From Streptomyces alboniger (GTDB lineage Bacteria; Actinomycetota; Actinomycetes; Streptomycetales; Streptomycetaceae): DNA of 64,000 nt. Position numbers and translations under genes: made by a program. The notes under the pieces were generated by a model that worked only from the letters and a program-made list of their open reading frames with translations, was not told where the DNA came from and did no database searches. Each line of letters opens with the position of its first letter. Position 1 is the stretch's first letter. The stretch is taken from positions 1,054,001 to 1,118,000 of the forward strand of contig NZ_CP023695.1 of assembly GCF_008704395.1 (NCBI RefSeq), written 5' to 3'. Of this stretch, positions 42,064 through 50,483 are shown piece after piece.

Positions 42064-43232
42064 GCGCCCTCGACAGTCTCTCCCCTGACGAGCAGTTGGT
42101 CATCAAGACCGTGCGGGACTTCGTCGAACGCCACGTCAGGCCCGTAGCAAGGGAGTTGGAGCGCGCCGACGCCCATCCCGAGGCGCTCATCGAGACGATG
42201 AAGGAACTCGGCGTCTTCGGGCTCGCCGTGCCGGAGGAGTTCGGCGGCACCGCCGTCTCCACCCCCTGCTACGTCCTGGTCACCGAGGAGCTGGCGCGCG
42301 GCTGGATGAGCCTGGCGGGCGCGATGGGCGGGCACTCGGTGGTCGCGAAGCTGCTCCAGCACTTCGGCACCGACGCGCAGAAACGCCGCTGGCTCCCCCG
42401 CATGGCCACCGGCGAGGTCCGCGCCACGATGGCGCTGACCGAACCGGGCGGCGGCTCCGACCTCCAGGCGCTGCGCACGATCGCCCGCCGCGACGAGGAC
42501 GGCGGCGGCTACGTGGTCGACGGAGCGAAGACCTGGATCACCAACGCCCGCCGCTCCCAGCTGATCGCGCTGCTCTGCAAGACCGACCCGGACGCCGAAC
42601 CCCGCCACCGCGGCATCTCCGTCCTGCTCGTCGAGCACGGCCCCGGCCTGACCGTCTCGCGCGATCTGCCCAAGCTCGGCTACAAGGGCGTGGAGAGCTG
42701 TGAGCTGTCCTTCTTCGGCTACCGCGCCCCGGCCGAGGCGCTGCTCGGCGGTGTCGAGGGCAGGGGGTTCGGGCAGATGATGAAGGGCCTGGAGACGGGG
42801 CGGCTCCAGGTCGCGGCCCGCGCGCTCGGCGTGGGGCGGGCCGCCTTCGAGGACGCGCTGCGCTACGCCCAGCAGCGCGAGTCGTTCGGCGTACCGATCT
42901 GGCAGCACCAGTCCATCGGCAACTACCTGGCGGACATGGCGACTTCGCTCTCCGCGGCCCGGCAGCTCACCCTGCACGCGGCCCGGGAGGCCGACGCGGG
43001 CCGGCGCGTCGACATGGAGGCGGGGATGGCCAAGCTCTTCGCGTCGGAGGCGGCCATGCGGATCACCCTGGACGCGGTCCGCATCCACGGCGGCCACGGC
43101 TACTCCACGGAGTTCGACGCCGAACGCTACTTCCGTGACGCGCCGTTGATGATCGTCGGCGAGGGCACGAACGAGATCCAGCGCAATGTGATCGCGCGTC
43201 AACTCGTCGCGCGCGGCGGGCTGGACGCCTGA
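42060..43232 (+). CDS. acyl-CoA dehydrogenase
   Basis: FAD-dependent acyl-CoA dehydrogenase of 390 aa, the usual length. The signature ATMALTEPGGGSDLQALRT lies around residues 120-140, then WITNARRSQLIALL. The helical C-terminal domain has GVPIWQHQSIGNYLADM, RIHGGHGYSTEF and IVGEGTNEIQRNVIARQL, where the Glu of the EGT segment is the expected catalytic base. The GTG start overlaps the CoA-transferase stop (GTGA). Substrate chain length is not deducible. Confidence 0.93.
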   Translation: MSALDSLSPDEQLVIKTVRDFVERHVRPVARELERADAHPEALIETMKELGVFGLAVPEEFGGTAVSTPCYVLVTEELARGWMSLAGAMGGHSVVAKLLQHFGTDAQKRRWLPRMATGEVRATMALTEPGGGSDLQALRTIARRDEDGGGYVVDGAKTWITNARRSQLIALLCKTDPDAEPRHRGISVLLVEHGPGLTVSRDLPKLGYKGVESCELSFFGYRAPAEALLGGVEGRGFGQMMKGLETGRLQVAARALGVGRAAFEDALRYAQQRESFGVPIWQHQSIGNYLADMATSLSAARQLTLHAAREADAGRRVDMEAGMAKLFASEAAMRITLDAVRIHGGHGYSTEFDAERYFRDAPLMIVGEGTNEIQRNVIARQLVARGGLDA

Positions 43233-43240
43233 GCCATCCC

Positions 43241-43801
43241 TCAGGCGGCGGTGCCGAGCCCCTCGATGACCACCGCGTTCGGCAGCCCGGCGAAGACCTT
43301 GCCGGGCACGATGAGCTTGCCGCGGCGGCTTCCGCTGCCCACGAGGACGTACGGCAGATCGGCGACGACGGCGTCGACGAGCAGCGGCCACGCGGCGGGC
43401 AGCCCGATCGGCGTGATGCCGCCGTACTCCATGCCGGTCTCGCCCGTGGCCGTCTCCATCGGAGCGAACGACGCCTTGCGGGCGCCGAGTTGGCGCCGCA
43501 CTACGCCGTTCACGTCCACTCGCGTCCCGGACGGCACGACGCACGCGGCGAGCGTGGTCTCCCCACCGCGCTTGCCCGCGACGACGACGCAGTTCGCGGA
43601 CTGATCGAGCAGTTCGGGGCCGTAGTGCTCAAGGAAGGTCGCGGTGTCGGCCCACCGCGGGTCGCTGTCGACATGGATCAACTCGTCGGCGGGGACGGGC
43701 CCGTTCCAGCCTCGTACGGCTTCCGCGACGGGCGCGACCAGCAGGTCGAGGACTTCGGGGGCGGGGTGGACGACGTCGAAACCACCAAGAGGAGCACGCA
43801 T
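43241..43801 (-). CDS. YbaK/EbsC-family aminoacyl-tRNA deacylase
   Basis: A 186-aa protein with the YbaK/prolyl-tRNA-editing fold. NCVVVAGKRGGETTLAACVVP, the conserved Lys in LGARKASFAP, the loop TGMEYGGITPIGLP and the GSGSRRGKLIV end are family-typical. It hydrolyses mischarged aminoacyl-tRNA in trans. The stop is 8 bp from that of the convergent acyl-CoA dehydrogenase. No strong Shine-Dalgarno is seen before the ATG. Confidence 0.88.
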   Translation of the reverse strand: MRAPLGGFDVVHPAPEVLDLLVAPVAEAVRGWNGPVPADELIHVDSDPRWADTATFLEHYGPELLDQSANCVVVAGKRGGETTLAACVVPSGTRVDVNGVVRRQLGARKASFAPMETATGETGMEYGGITPIGLPAAWPLLVDAVVADLPYVLVGSGSRRGKLIVPGKVFAGLPNAVVIEGLGTAA

Positions 43802-43843
43802 GGCGGCACGCTAACAGCCGTCGATCGGTCGGGCCGGCGGCGG

Positions 43844-44428
43844 TCAGTAGGCGGACGCGTGGGCGGGCGGCACCGAGACCGACATCGTCATCTCGACGGG
43901 CTCGGCACCCTTGTTGTGGTAGCCGTGCGGCACGTTGGCCTCGAAGGTGGCGCCCGTTCCCGCCGTGACGAGGTGCTCGGCGCCGTCCACGACGAGCGTC
44001 AGTTCACCCCGCGACACGTGCAGCAGCTCGACGGTGCCCGGCGGATGTCCGTCGGAGTCGCTGCCCTCGCCCGGCATCAGATGCCAGGACCACAGCTCGA
44101 AGGGGCCGCGCGCCTCGGCTCCGACCAGGAGCGTGGTGCTGCTGCCCGCCTCCGTCGACCACATGCGCACCGCCTGCTCCGCCGGCACGAGCCGGACGTG
44201 GGAGCCCTGTTCGTAGTCGAGCAGCGTGGTGATGCTGACGCCCAGCGCGTCCGCGAGCTTCACCGTGATGCCGACGCTGGGGTTGGTCCTGGCCTGCTCG
44301 ATCTGAATGATCATGCCGCGGCTCACGCCCGCGCGGGCCGCCAGGGCGTCGAGGGTGAAGCCCCTTTCATTGCGCCAGCGCTTGAGGTTGCGTGCGAGCG
44401 ACTGGGTCAGCTGGTCGAGGTCCGACAC
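43844..44428 (-). CDS. XRE-family regulator with C-terminal cupin domain
   Basis: A 194-aa regulator. The HTH has LKRWRNERGFTLDALAARAGVSRGMIIQIEQARTNPSVGITVKLADALG in the first 65 residues. The C-terminal cupin (about 110-190) has ELLHVSRGELTLVVDG and ANVPHGYHNKG with metal-binding-type His. The GTG at 44426-44428 is chosen (GGAC nearby); a TTG 27 bp upstream would add nine residues. It is divergent from an EamA transporter gene (120-bp gap) and is the likely controller of it. Confidence 0.88.
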   Translation of the reverse strand: MSDLDQLTQSLARNLKRWRNERGFTLDALAARAGVSRGMIIQIEQARTNPSVGITVKLADALGVSITTLLDYEQGSHVRLVPAEQAVRMWSTEAGSSTTLLVGAEARGPFELWSWHLMPGEGSDSDGHPPGTVELLHVSRGELTLVVDGAEHLVTAGTGATFEANVPHGYHNKGAEPVEMTMSVSVPPAHASAY

Positions 44429-44450
44429 ATTCCGTCCACTGTGTTGGCCG

Positions 44451-44502
44451 TCCAATATTTTGGATGACAGAGTTCACGATAGTGCACTACGGTGTGGTGC
44501 AC
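44451..44502. promoter_or_regulatory. EamA promoter with an adjoining palindrome and GTGCAC repeats
   Basis: TCCAA-TATT-TTGGA (44451-44464) is a perfect inverted repeat. It abuts a -35 ATGACA (44464-44469) with a -10 TACGGT (44488-44493), spacer 18. GTGCAC occurs at 44482-44487 and 44497-44502. These are candidate operators for the divergent XRE-cupin regulator. Confidence 0.5.
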
Positions 44503-44548
44503 CTGATGCTTCCCGATGGTTCAACACACTGTACTGCGAGGCCCCTCC

Positions 44549-45412
44549 ATGACCGTACTGTTCGCCTTGGCCACCAGCCTTCTGTGGGGCCTCGCCGACT
44601 TCGGCGGCGGACTGCTGACCCGGCGCGTCCCCGCCCTCACGGTGGTCATGGCCTCGCAGACGATCGCCGTGGTCGTGCTCGGCGTGATCGTGGCGGCGAC
44701 CGGCGGCTGGACGGAGTGGGGACCGCAGCTGTGGTTCGCGGTGGGCGCGGGCCTGGTCGGCCCGGTCGCGATGCTCGCGTTCTACAAGGCTCTCGCCCTC
44801 GGCCCGATGGGCGTCGTCTCGCCGCTCGGCTCGCTGGGCGTCGCCGTGCCCGTCGGCGTCGGGCTGCTGCTCGGTGAGCGGCCCGGGGTGGCGCAGTTCG
44901 CGGGCATCGCCGTGGCGGTGGCGGGCATCGTGCTCGCGGGCGGCCCCGAGCTGCGCGGCGCGCCCGTCCAGCGGCAGGCCGTCCTGCTCACGCTGGTCGC
45001 GGCCTTCGGCTTCGGCGGCGTCATGGCGCTGATCGCCGAGGCCTCCAGCAGCCTGACCGGCCTGTTCCTCGCCCTCTTCGTGCAGCGCGTGACGAATGTG
45101 ATGGCGGGCGGTACCGCGCTGTACGTCTCGGTGAGGCGCGGCGGCAGGGCGCTGCCCGAGGGCTCCGGAGTGGGCGTCCTGTGGGCGCTGGTCCCCGCCC
45201 TCGCCTTCGTGGGCCTGGCGGACGTGGCGGCCAACGGCACGTACTCGGTGGCGGCCCAGAACGGCCCGGTCACGGTCGCCGCGGTGCTCTCCTCCGTCTA
45301 CCCGGTGGTCACGGCCCTCGCCGCCATGGCGGTACTCAAGGAACGGCTGCGCGGAATCCAGGCCGCGGGCGCGGGCCTGGCCCTGGTCGGCACGGTCCTC
45401 CTGGCAAGCTGA
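44549..45412 (+). CDS. EamA/DMT-superfamily transporter
   Basis: A 287-aa integral membrane protein with ten predicted helices in two EamA repeats of five. The first begins VLFALATSLLWGLADFGGGLLT. The hallmark PLGSLGVAVPVGVGLLLGERP closes the first repeat and SSVYPVVTALAAMAVLKERLRG closes the second. It exports or imports metabolites such as amino acids. The ATG at 44549 is chosen over one 33 bp upstream because GAGG lies 8 nt before it. It is controlled, by position, by the XRE-cupin regulator. Confidence 0.9.
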   Translation: MTVLFALATSLLWGLADFGGGLLTRRVPALTVVMASQTIAVVVLGVIVAATGGWTEWGPQLWFAVGAGLVGPVAMLAFYKALALGPMGVVSPLGSLGVAVPVGVGLLLGERPGVAQFAGIAVAVAGIVLAGGPELRGAPVQRQAVLLTLVAAFGFGGVMALIAEASSSLTGLFLALFVQRVTNVMAGGTALYVSVRRGGRALPEGSGVGVLWALVPALAFVGLADVAANGTYSVAAQNGPVTVAAVLSSVYPVVTALAAMAVLKERLRGIQAAGAGLALVGTVLLAS

Positions 45413-45444
45413 ATCCCCTGGGCCCGCGCGGCGGAGCGCCCGGC

Positions 45445-46200
45445 TCAGCCCTCCCTCAGCTCGCCCAGCTCGCCCAACTCCCCGAGGGCGATCAACTGTT
45501 CCGGCGTGATCCCGTCAGGAATCGGCACCGGCGCGGGCGTCCGCAGGGGCGGCTGCCACCCCAGATCGGCGTCCCACGTACGCACGACCCGCGCCGGCGC
45601 CCCCGCCACCACCGCGTGATCGGGCACCTCGCCGCGCACGACCGCCCCCGCGGCGACCACGACGTTCCGCCCGATCCGGGCCCCCGGCAGGATGACCGCG
45701 CCCGTCCCCACCCAGCACCCCGGGCCGATCTCCACCGGATCCATCCGGGGCCACTGCTTGCCGATGGGCGTGTGCGGATCGTCGTACGAGTGGTTGGTGG
45801 ACGTCACGTACACATAGGGGCCGAAGTAGCAGTCGTCGCCGATGGTGACCGTGGTGTCCGCGATGACGTGGCTGCCGCGGCCGAGTACGACGCCGTTGCC
45901 GATGCTCAGTATCGGCTCGGGACCGAGGTCGAGGTCCGGCATCATCCCGGCGGTCAGCGTGACGTGCTCGCCGACGACGCAGTGGTCGCCGAGCCGGATC
46001 CACGGCTCCCCGAAGACCGTGCCCTGCGGGAAGGCGAGCTTCGTGCCCTCGCCGATCGCGGCGAAGCGCAGCCGTCCGGGGTGCGCGGCGGTCACCGCGC
46101 CCGTGCGCTGCACCCACGCCCAGCCCGCGTGGACCGCGCGCTGCGCGAGGCGGCGCTGCGCGGCGGCAAAGGACGAGAACGTGTTCCTGTTCTTGGGCAC
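45445..46200 (-). CDS. left-handed beta-helix (hexapeptide-repeat) acyltransferase
   Basis: A 251-aa protein dominated by hexapeptide repeats (about 55-205): IGEGTKLAFPQG, LGDHCVVGEHV, IGNGVVLGRGSHVIADTTVTIGDDCYFGPYVYV, IGPGCWVGTGAVILPGARIGRNVVVAAGAVVRG. This is the pattern of acetyl- and succinyl-transferases. A probable active-site His is in TSTNHSYDDP. The helical N-terminus and a Pro/Leu/Glu-rich tail are extra. The acceptor is unknown. The GTG start is at 46200. The next gene also encodes a beta-helix protein (gamma carbonic anhydrase) on the opposite strand. Confidence 0.85.
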   Translation of the reverse strand: MPKNRNTFSSFAAAQRRLAQRAVHAGWAWVQRTGAVTAAHPGRLRFAAIGEGTKLAFPQGTVFGEPWIRLGDHCVVGEHVTLTAGMMPDLDLGPEPILSIGNGVVLGRGSHVIADTTVTIGDDCYFGPYVYVTSTNHSYDDPHTPIGKQWPRMDPVEIGPGCWVGTGAVILPGARIGRNVVVAAGAVVRGEVPDHAVVAGAPARVVRTWDADLGWQPPLRTPAPVPIPDGITPEQLIALGELGELGELREG

Positions 46201-46329
46201 GCGCTCACGTTACTCAGTGCCACCGGACCCCGCAGGCCCACGGCCTGTGATCTTCACCCCACACGGCCGCGTCCCGTACGGTGCCGTCAGCAACGACGCA
46301 TAGGGACGTACCGAAGAGGGAGCGAGTCG

Positions 46330-46863
46330 ATGGGCCACGAGGCACTCATCACCGGCATCGGCGGCAAGGACCCGAAGATCGACCAGGACGCCTTCACCGC
46401 GCCGACATCGGTCGTGCTCGGCGAGGTGACGCTGCACGCGGGGGCGAGCGCCTGGTACGGCGCGGTGCTGCGCGCCGACTGCGGGCCCATCGTCGTGGGC
46501 GCCGACAGCAACATCCAGGACAACTGCACCCTCCACGTCGACCCCGGCTTCCCCATCACCATCGGCGAGCGCGTCTCGGTGGGGCACAACGCCGTGCTGC
46601 ACGGCTGCACCGTCGAGGACGACTGCCTGATCGGGATGGGCGCGACGGTCCTCAACGGCGCGGTGATCGGCGCCGGTTCGCTGGTCGCCGCGCAGGCCCT
46701 GGTGCCGCAGGGCATGCGGGTGCCCCCGGGCTCACTGGTCGCGGGCGTGCCCGCCAAGGTGCGCAGGCCGCTCACCGACGAGGAGCGCGAGGGCATCTCC
46801 TACAACGGAACGATGTACGTCGAGCTGGCCAGGGCCCACCGCGAGGCGCACACCACCGAGTGA
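46330..46863 (+). CDS. gamma-class carbonic anhydrase-like protein
   Basis: A 177-aa left-handed beta-helix protein of the gamma carbonic anhydrase/PaaY family. The expected zinc histidines are visible in NCTLHVDPG, VSVGHNAVLHG (two His), together with the conserved QDN segment (SNIQDNC) and the C-terminal VAGVPAKVRRPL helix linker. It probably hydrates CO2 or is a related CoA-linked hydrolase. GAGGGAG precedes the ATG. Its TGA stop is the first of three direct repeats running to the convergent DedA stop. Confidence 0.85.
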   Translation: MGHEALITGIGGKDPKIDQDAFTAPTSVVLGEVTLHAGASAWYGAVLRADCGPIVVGADSNIQDNCTLHVDPGFPITIGERVSVGHNAVLHGCTVEDDCLIGMGATVLNGAVIGAGSLVAAQALVPQGMRVPPGSLVAGVPAKVRRPLTDEEREGISYNGTMYVELARAHREAHTTE

Positions 46864-46904
46864 CTCGGTCGCTGGGTGACTCAGTCGCCGAATGACTCAG
46901 TCAC
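46861..46904. repeat. three 12-bp direct repeats with 16-bp period spanning two stop codons
   Basis: TGACTCGGTCGC (46861-46872), TGACTCAGTCGC (46877-46888) and TGACTCAGTCAC (46893-46904). The core TGACTCAGTCA is a perfect palindrome. The first copy supplies the carbonic anhydrase stop (46861-46863). The third supplies the DedA stop on the other strand (46897-46899). Confidence 0.85.
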
Positions 46905-47562
46905 CGACGGAGACGGGCTCCCGCTCGGGCACCGCCGTCCCGGCGGCCTCCGCCTCGGCCGCCGCCTTCTTCGCCCTGCGCTTGACGAACAGCATCGAGC
47001 CGACGCCGATCAGGACGGCGATGGCGAGGCCCAGGTAGGAGAAGCGCTTCAGCCAGTCCTCGGCGACCACGCCGATGTAGTAGATGACGGCGGTGGTGCC
47101 GCCGGCCCAGACGATGCCGCCGAGGACGTTGGCGACGAGGAACTTCCAGTACGGCATGCGCAGCACGCCCGCGAGCGGGCCCGCGAAGATGCGGAGCAGG
47201 GCGACGAAGCGGCCGAAGAAGACCGCCCACATGCCCCACTTCTGGAAGGACCGCTCGCAGGTCGCGACGTTGGCCGCGCTGAAGTGCTTGGGGAACTTCC
47301 GCTCCAGCCAGGCCAGCAGCGGCCGACCGCCCTTGCGCCCGATGGCGTACCCGATGGAGTCGCCGATGATGGCGCCCGCTGTGGCGCACACGCCCAGGAT
47401 CACCGGGTCGATGTCACCGTGCTGGGAGGAGAGGAGGGCCGCGGAGACCAGGACGATCTCACCGGGCAGCGGAATGCCCAGGCTCTCCAGACCGATGACG
47501 ATTCCCACCAGCGCGTAGATGCTGACGGCTGGCACCTGCTCCAGCCACTCCTGGACGTGCAA
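46897..47562 (-). CDS. DedA-family membrane protein
   Basis: A 221-aa DedA/SNARE-associated-domain protein, a probable lipid or undecaprenyl-phosphate flippase-type transporter. Membrane segments surround the conserved LGIPLPGEIVLVSAALLSS, GDSIGYAIGRKGGRP (the G-x-x-x-GYxxGR motif), FFGRFVALLRIFAGPLAG (the F.GR..P.vR... motif) and GGIVWAGGTTAVIYYIG. The Ala/Glu/Lys-rich tail is cytoplasmic. The TTG start is supported by GGGAGG 8 nt upstream. It ends inside a triple repeat shared with its convergent neighbour. Confidence 0.9.
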   Translation of the reverse strand: MHVQEWLEQVPAVSIYALVGIVIGLESLGIPLPGEIVLVSAALLSSQHGDIDPVILGVCATAGAIIGDSIGYAIGRKGGRPLLAWLERKFPKHFSAANVATCERSFQKWGMWAVFFGRFVALLRIFAGPLAGVLRMPYWKFLVANVLGGIVWAGGTTAVIYYIGVVAEDWLKRFSYLGLAIAVLIGVGSMLFVKRRAKKAAAEAEAAGTAVPEREPVSVGD

Positions 47563-47677
47563 CGCCGGTTCCTCCCGTAGTCCAAGTACCTGCCCGGCGT
47601 ACGCGCCACACGGCCGCGCACGCCGGGCAGCCTACCCGTCCGGGATCACCGGGGGCGGCTCGGGCGGGGCGCCGCCG

Positions 47678-48154
47678 TCAGCTCGGGTCGTTGGGCCGCA
47701 GGGTCCACAGGACCGTCATCTCGCCGGTCACCGCGCCGTCCGCGCGCTGGATCTCGATCGCGACCGGGAACTCCGGGCGCTGTCCCGCGTCGAGCTCGGC
47801 GACCACGTCGGCGGCGGGGCGGCCGAGAGTGGCCGTGGCCGTCACGGGGCCCATGGCCAGCTTCTTGTACGCGATCTCGGCACTGACGGCGAGCGGCACG
47901 GCGCGGGAGAGCTGCGCGCCGAACGCGGCGAGGACGATGGCCCCGCTCGCGGACTCGCCCAGCGTGAACATGGCGCCGGCGTGCGGGCCGCCGACGTGGT
48001 TGTGGTAGTCGCTCTGGTCCGGCAGGGCCACCACGGCCTTGTCCGGCGTGGTCTCCCGGAACTCGAGGTTCAGGGTCCTGGCCATCGGCACCGTGGCGGC
48101 GAGCATCTCGCCGATCGACATCTGGTCTGCGCTCATGGCCGCGATGTTACCCAT
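47678..48154 (-). CDS. PaaI/DUF4442-type hotdog-fold thioesterase
   Basis: A 158-aa single hotdog domain: SDYHNHVGGPHAGAMFTLGESASG (the conserved HxGxxHxGA-type loop) and AYKKLAMGPVTATATL. It probably hydrolyses an acyl-CoA thioester. The ATG at 48154 is used because GAGG lies 6 nt upstream; an ATG 18 bp further in has no such site but is also possible. Confidence 0.8.
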   Translation of the reverse strand: MGNIAAMSADQMSIGEMLAATVPMARTLNLEFRETTPDKAVVALPDQSDYHNHVGGPHAGAMFTLGESASGAIVLAAFGAQLSRAVPLAVSAEIAYKKLAMGPVTATATLGRPAADVVAELDAGQRPEFPVAIEIQRADGAVTGEMTVLWTLRPNDPS

Positions 48155-48222
48155 GGGTAGCCTCGCTTGACCAGGGCCCTCCATCCCGGTGGTCCCCGGG
48201 ATCGCCGGGGATCACCGTCACC

Positions 48223-48236
48223 TATCGTTGACGCCC
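48223..48236 (+). promoter_or_regulatory. -10 element of a probably leaderless gene (paralogue 1)
   Basis: TATCGT (48223-48228) ends 8 nt before the ATG of the next gene, with no Shine-Dalgarno between. The paralogous gene has TATGGT at exactly the same distance (49358-49363), which supports both as functional -10 boxes. No clear -35 is seen. Confidence 0.5.
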
Positions 48237-49208
48237 ATGTGGCATGGACAGCAGCCGCCCGGGGGCGAACAGAACCCGCGGGTCCAGGAAGAGAACCCGT
48301 ACCGGCGGCCCGGGTACCAACAGCCCAACCCCTATCAGCAGCAAGCCCCTTGGGACGCTCCGACCATGCCCGGCGACCCGCGGGGCGCGGCGCCCGAGCC
48401 CCCGCCGGGCAACGGCAGGCGGACCAAGGTGATCGCCCTGTCCGCGGCCGCGGCCGTCGTCGTGGCCGCCGGCGTCACCGGGTTCCTGCTGCTCGGCGGC
48501 GACCAGGACGACACCGCGAAGCCGGACCCGACGCGGTCCGCCGCCTCCGCGAGCCCGTCCGGCTCCGCCGACAACCCCCGCGCCGGGGGCGGCGACCCCG
48601 AACCGACCGTGCCCGGCTGGAAGGTCGTGGTGAACCCGCGGCGCGGCATCGCGTTCGACGTGCCTCCCGAGTGGTCCCTGGGCGCCAGGGACTGGGCCGG
48701 CGGGATCGTGGAGGAGAAGGACGCCGACGACGAATCGGCCCCGCTCATCGCCGCCTTCGCCGCTCCCGCCTACTTCAAGGAGAAGTGGTGCGCGAGCGAC
48801 GACGACAGGGACGGCGTCAAGGACCACACCGCGCTGGCGGCCGCGGGCACCCGGGGCAACAGGGGCGTCAGGAGCACCGAGGAAGCCGCGCGGCACGACG
48901 CCACCATGTGGGTCTACGGCGCGTACACGCAGCCCGACAAGAAGAAGGTCACGACCGGCGCCGTGGAGTCGTACACCACGAAGTCGGGTCTCAGCGGCAG
49001 TCTGGTGAGCGCCAGTTCGGCGGGCGTCGAGAAGCAGGACACGTGCGACTCCGACGGCAAGGCCACGGTGTTCGCCTTCAAGGGCTCGGGCGGGGAGTTC
49101 GCCTCCTGGTCCTTCCACGGTGCCAAGGGGGTCGCGGGCGAGCTTCCCGACGCGACCGTGAAGAAGATCCTCTCGACCGTGCGCGAGTACGAGATGCCCG
49201 AGGACTGA
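48237..49208 (+). CDS. proline-rich single-pass membrane protein, paralogue 1
   Basis: A 323-aa protein of an unnamed Streptomyces type. The N-terminal 60 residues are Pro/Gln/Gly/Tyr-rich with NPYQQQ-type repeats, then one membrane helix (about 66-88, VIALSAAAAVVVAAGVTGFLLLGG). A short acidic/Ser linker leads to an extracytoplasmic domain from about residue 120, which starts TVPGWKVVVNPRRGIAFDVP. Two conserved cysteines (EKWC and DTCDS) probably form a disulfide. The next gene encodes a paralogue with the same layout. Function is unknown. The ATG is at 48237 and the transcript is probably leaderless. Confidence 0.8.
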   Translation: MWHGQQPPGGEQNPRVQEENPYRRPGYQQPNPYQQQAPWDAPTMPGDPRGAAPEPPPGNGRRTKVIALSAAAAVVVAAGVTGFLLLGGDQDDTAKPDPTRSAASASPSGSADNPRAGGGDPEPTVPGWKVVVNPRRGIAFDVPPEWSLGARDWAGGIVEEKDADDESAPLIAAFAAPAYFKEKWCASDDDRDGVKDHTALAAAGTRGNRGVRSTEEAARHDATMWVYGAYTQPDKKKVTTGAVESYTTKSGLSGSLVSASSAGVEKQDTCDSDGKATVFAFKGSGGEFASWSFHGAKGVAGELPDATVKKILSTVREYEMPED

Positions 49209-49357
49209 GCGGCGCCGATGCCCTCCGGGGCGACCCGACGGAATCCTGACGCTTTTCCCCGCTATCTCCGTACGTACCGCCCGCGCTCCGCGCCCGCGTT
49301 CCCCCGTCGGCGGACGCCCGACGGGGACGCCCGTGGCAACCGACGCCCCGGCACCTC

Positions 49358-49371
49358 TATGGTTACTGGCC
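49358..49371 (+). promoter_or_regulatory. -10 element of a probably leaderless gene (paralogue 2)
   Basis: TATGGT (49358-49363) ends 8 nt before the ATG, the same spacing as in the upstream paralogue (TATCGT). There is no Shine-Dalgarno in the gap. Confidence 0.5.
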
Positions 49372-50478
49372 ATGTGGCCAGAACAGCAGCCGCCCGGGGG
49401 CGAGCAGAACCCGCAGGACCAGAATCCGAACCCGTACCAGCAGCCGGGGTACCAGGCGCCGAACCCCTATCAGCAGCCGGGGTACCAGCAGCAGCCCATG
49501 GGGGGTTACCCGCAGCAACCGCCGGCCGGTGGCTACCAGCAGCACCAGCCGGGCGCGTTCTCGCAGCCCGAGCAGCCGCAGTGGGCCGCTCCGACGCCGC
49601 CGCCCGGGATTCCGCAGCAGAGCGCCGGCGGCCAGGGTGGCGGTGGCCTGGGCGGTGGCGGCAACAAGACGAAGATCACGGCCATCGTCGCCTCGCTGGC
49701 CGTGGTGGTGGCGGCCGGCGTCACCGGCTTCCTCGTCCTCGGCGGTGACAAGGACGAGAAGGACGACAAGGCGGGCCCGGCGAAGCCCTCGAAGTCCGTC
49801 ACCGAGAAGCCGAGCCCGACGGCCACCGATGGTGGCAACGAGCGCGGTGAGGGCGGCGAGGACAAGCCGACGGTCCCCGGCTGGCAGGTCGTGGTGAACC
49901 CCAAGTGGGGCACCGCCTTCGACGTCCCGGCGGACTGGGAGGTCAAGACGCCGGGCACGTTCATCGGTTTCGACGACCGCAAGGACAACGGCACCAAGGC
50001 GATCATCGGCATGTCCGCGCCCGCGTACTACAAAGAGAAGTGGTGCACGTCCGACAGCGACGACGACGGCAAGCCCGACGACACCTCGCTCGCCGCGGTC
50101 GGCACCAAGGGCCAGAACGGCGCCAAGAACACCAAGGACGTCGCGCGCAACGACTCGGCCTGGTGGGTCTTCGGCGGCTACACCGAGCAGACCAAGGCCG
50201 ACAAGAAGAAGATCAAGATCGGCAAGGTGGAGGAGTACACCACCAAGTCGGGCGTCAAGGGCAGCGTCGCCACCTCGACGACGTCCGGCGCGGCCACCTC
50301 CGCCAAGTGCGACTCCGAGGGCAAGGCCACCACGTTCGCCTTCAAGAACGAGGCCGGCGAGTACGTGGCCTGGACCCTCTACTCCGCCAAGGGCGTCAAG
50401 GACGAGGTCTCCGACGCCACGGTCAAGAAGATCCTCGCCACCGTGCGATGGAGCGAGGCGGCTTCCGAGGAGTCCTGA
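49372..50478 (+). CDS. proline-rich single-pass membrane protein, paralogue 2
   Basis: A 368-aa paralogue of the preceding protein. The cytoplasmic N-terminus is longer (about 100 residues), with PYQQPGYQ-type repeats. One membrane helix (about 105-127, ITAIVASLAVVVAAGVTGFLVLGG) precedes a charged linker and the shared domain TVPGWQVVVNPKWGTAFDVP with the cysteines of EKWC and AKCDS. Domain identity between the two is high across the last 200 residues. Tandem duplication is the likely origin. Function is unknown. Confidence 0.8.
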   Translation: MWPEQQPPGGEQNPQDQNPNPYQQPGYQAPNPYQQPGYQQQPMGGYPQQPPAGGYQQHQPGAFSQPEQPQWAAPTPPPGIPQQSAGGQGGGGLGGGGNKTKITAIVASLAVVVAAGVTGFLVLGGDKDEKDDKAGPAKPSKSVTEKPSPTATDGGNERGEGGEDKPTVPGWQVVVNPKWGTAFDVPADWEVKTPGTFIGFDDRKDNGTKAIIGMSAPAYYKEKWCTSDSDDDGKPDDTSLAAVGTKGQNGAKNTKDVARNDSAWWVFGGYTEQTKADKKKIKIGKVEEYTTKSGVKGSVATSTTSGAATSAKCDSEGKATTFAFKNEAGEYVAWTLYSAKGVKDEVSDATVKKILATVRWSEAASEES

Positions 50479-50483
50479 GCGGG

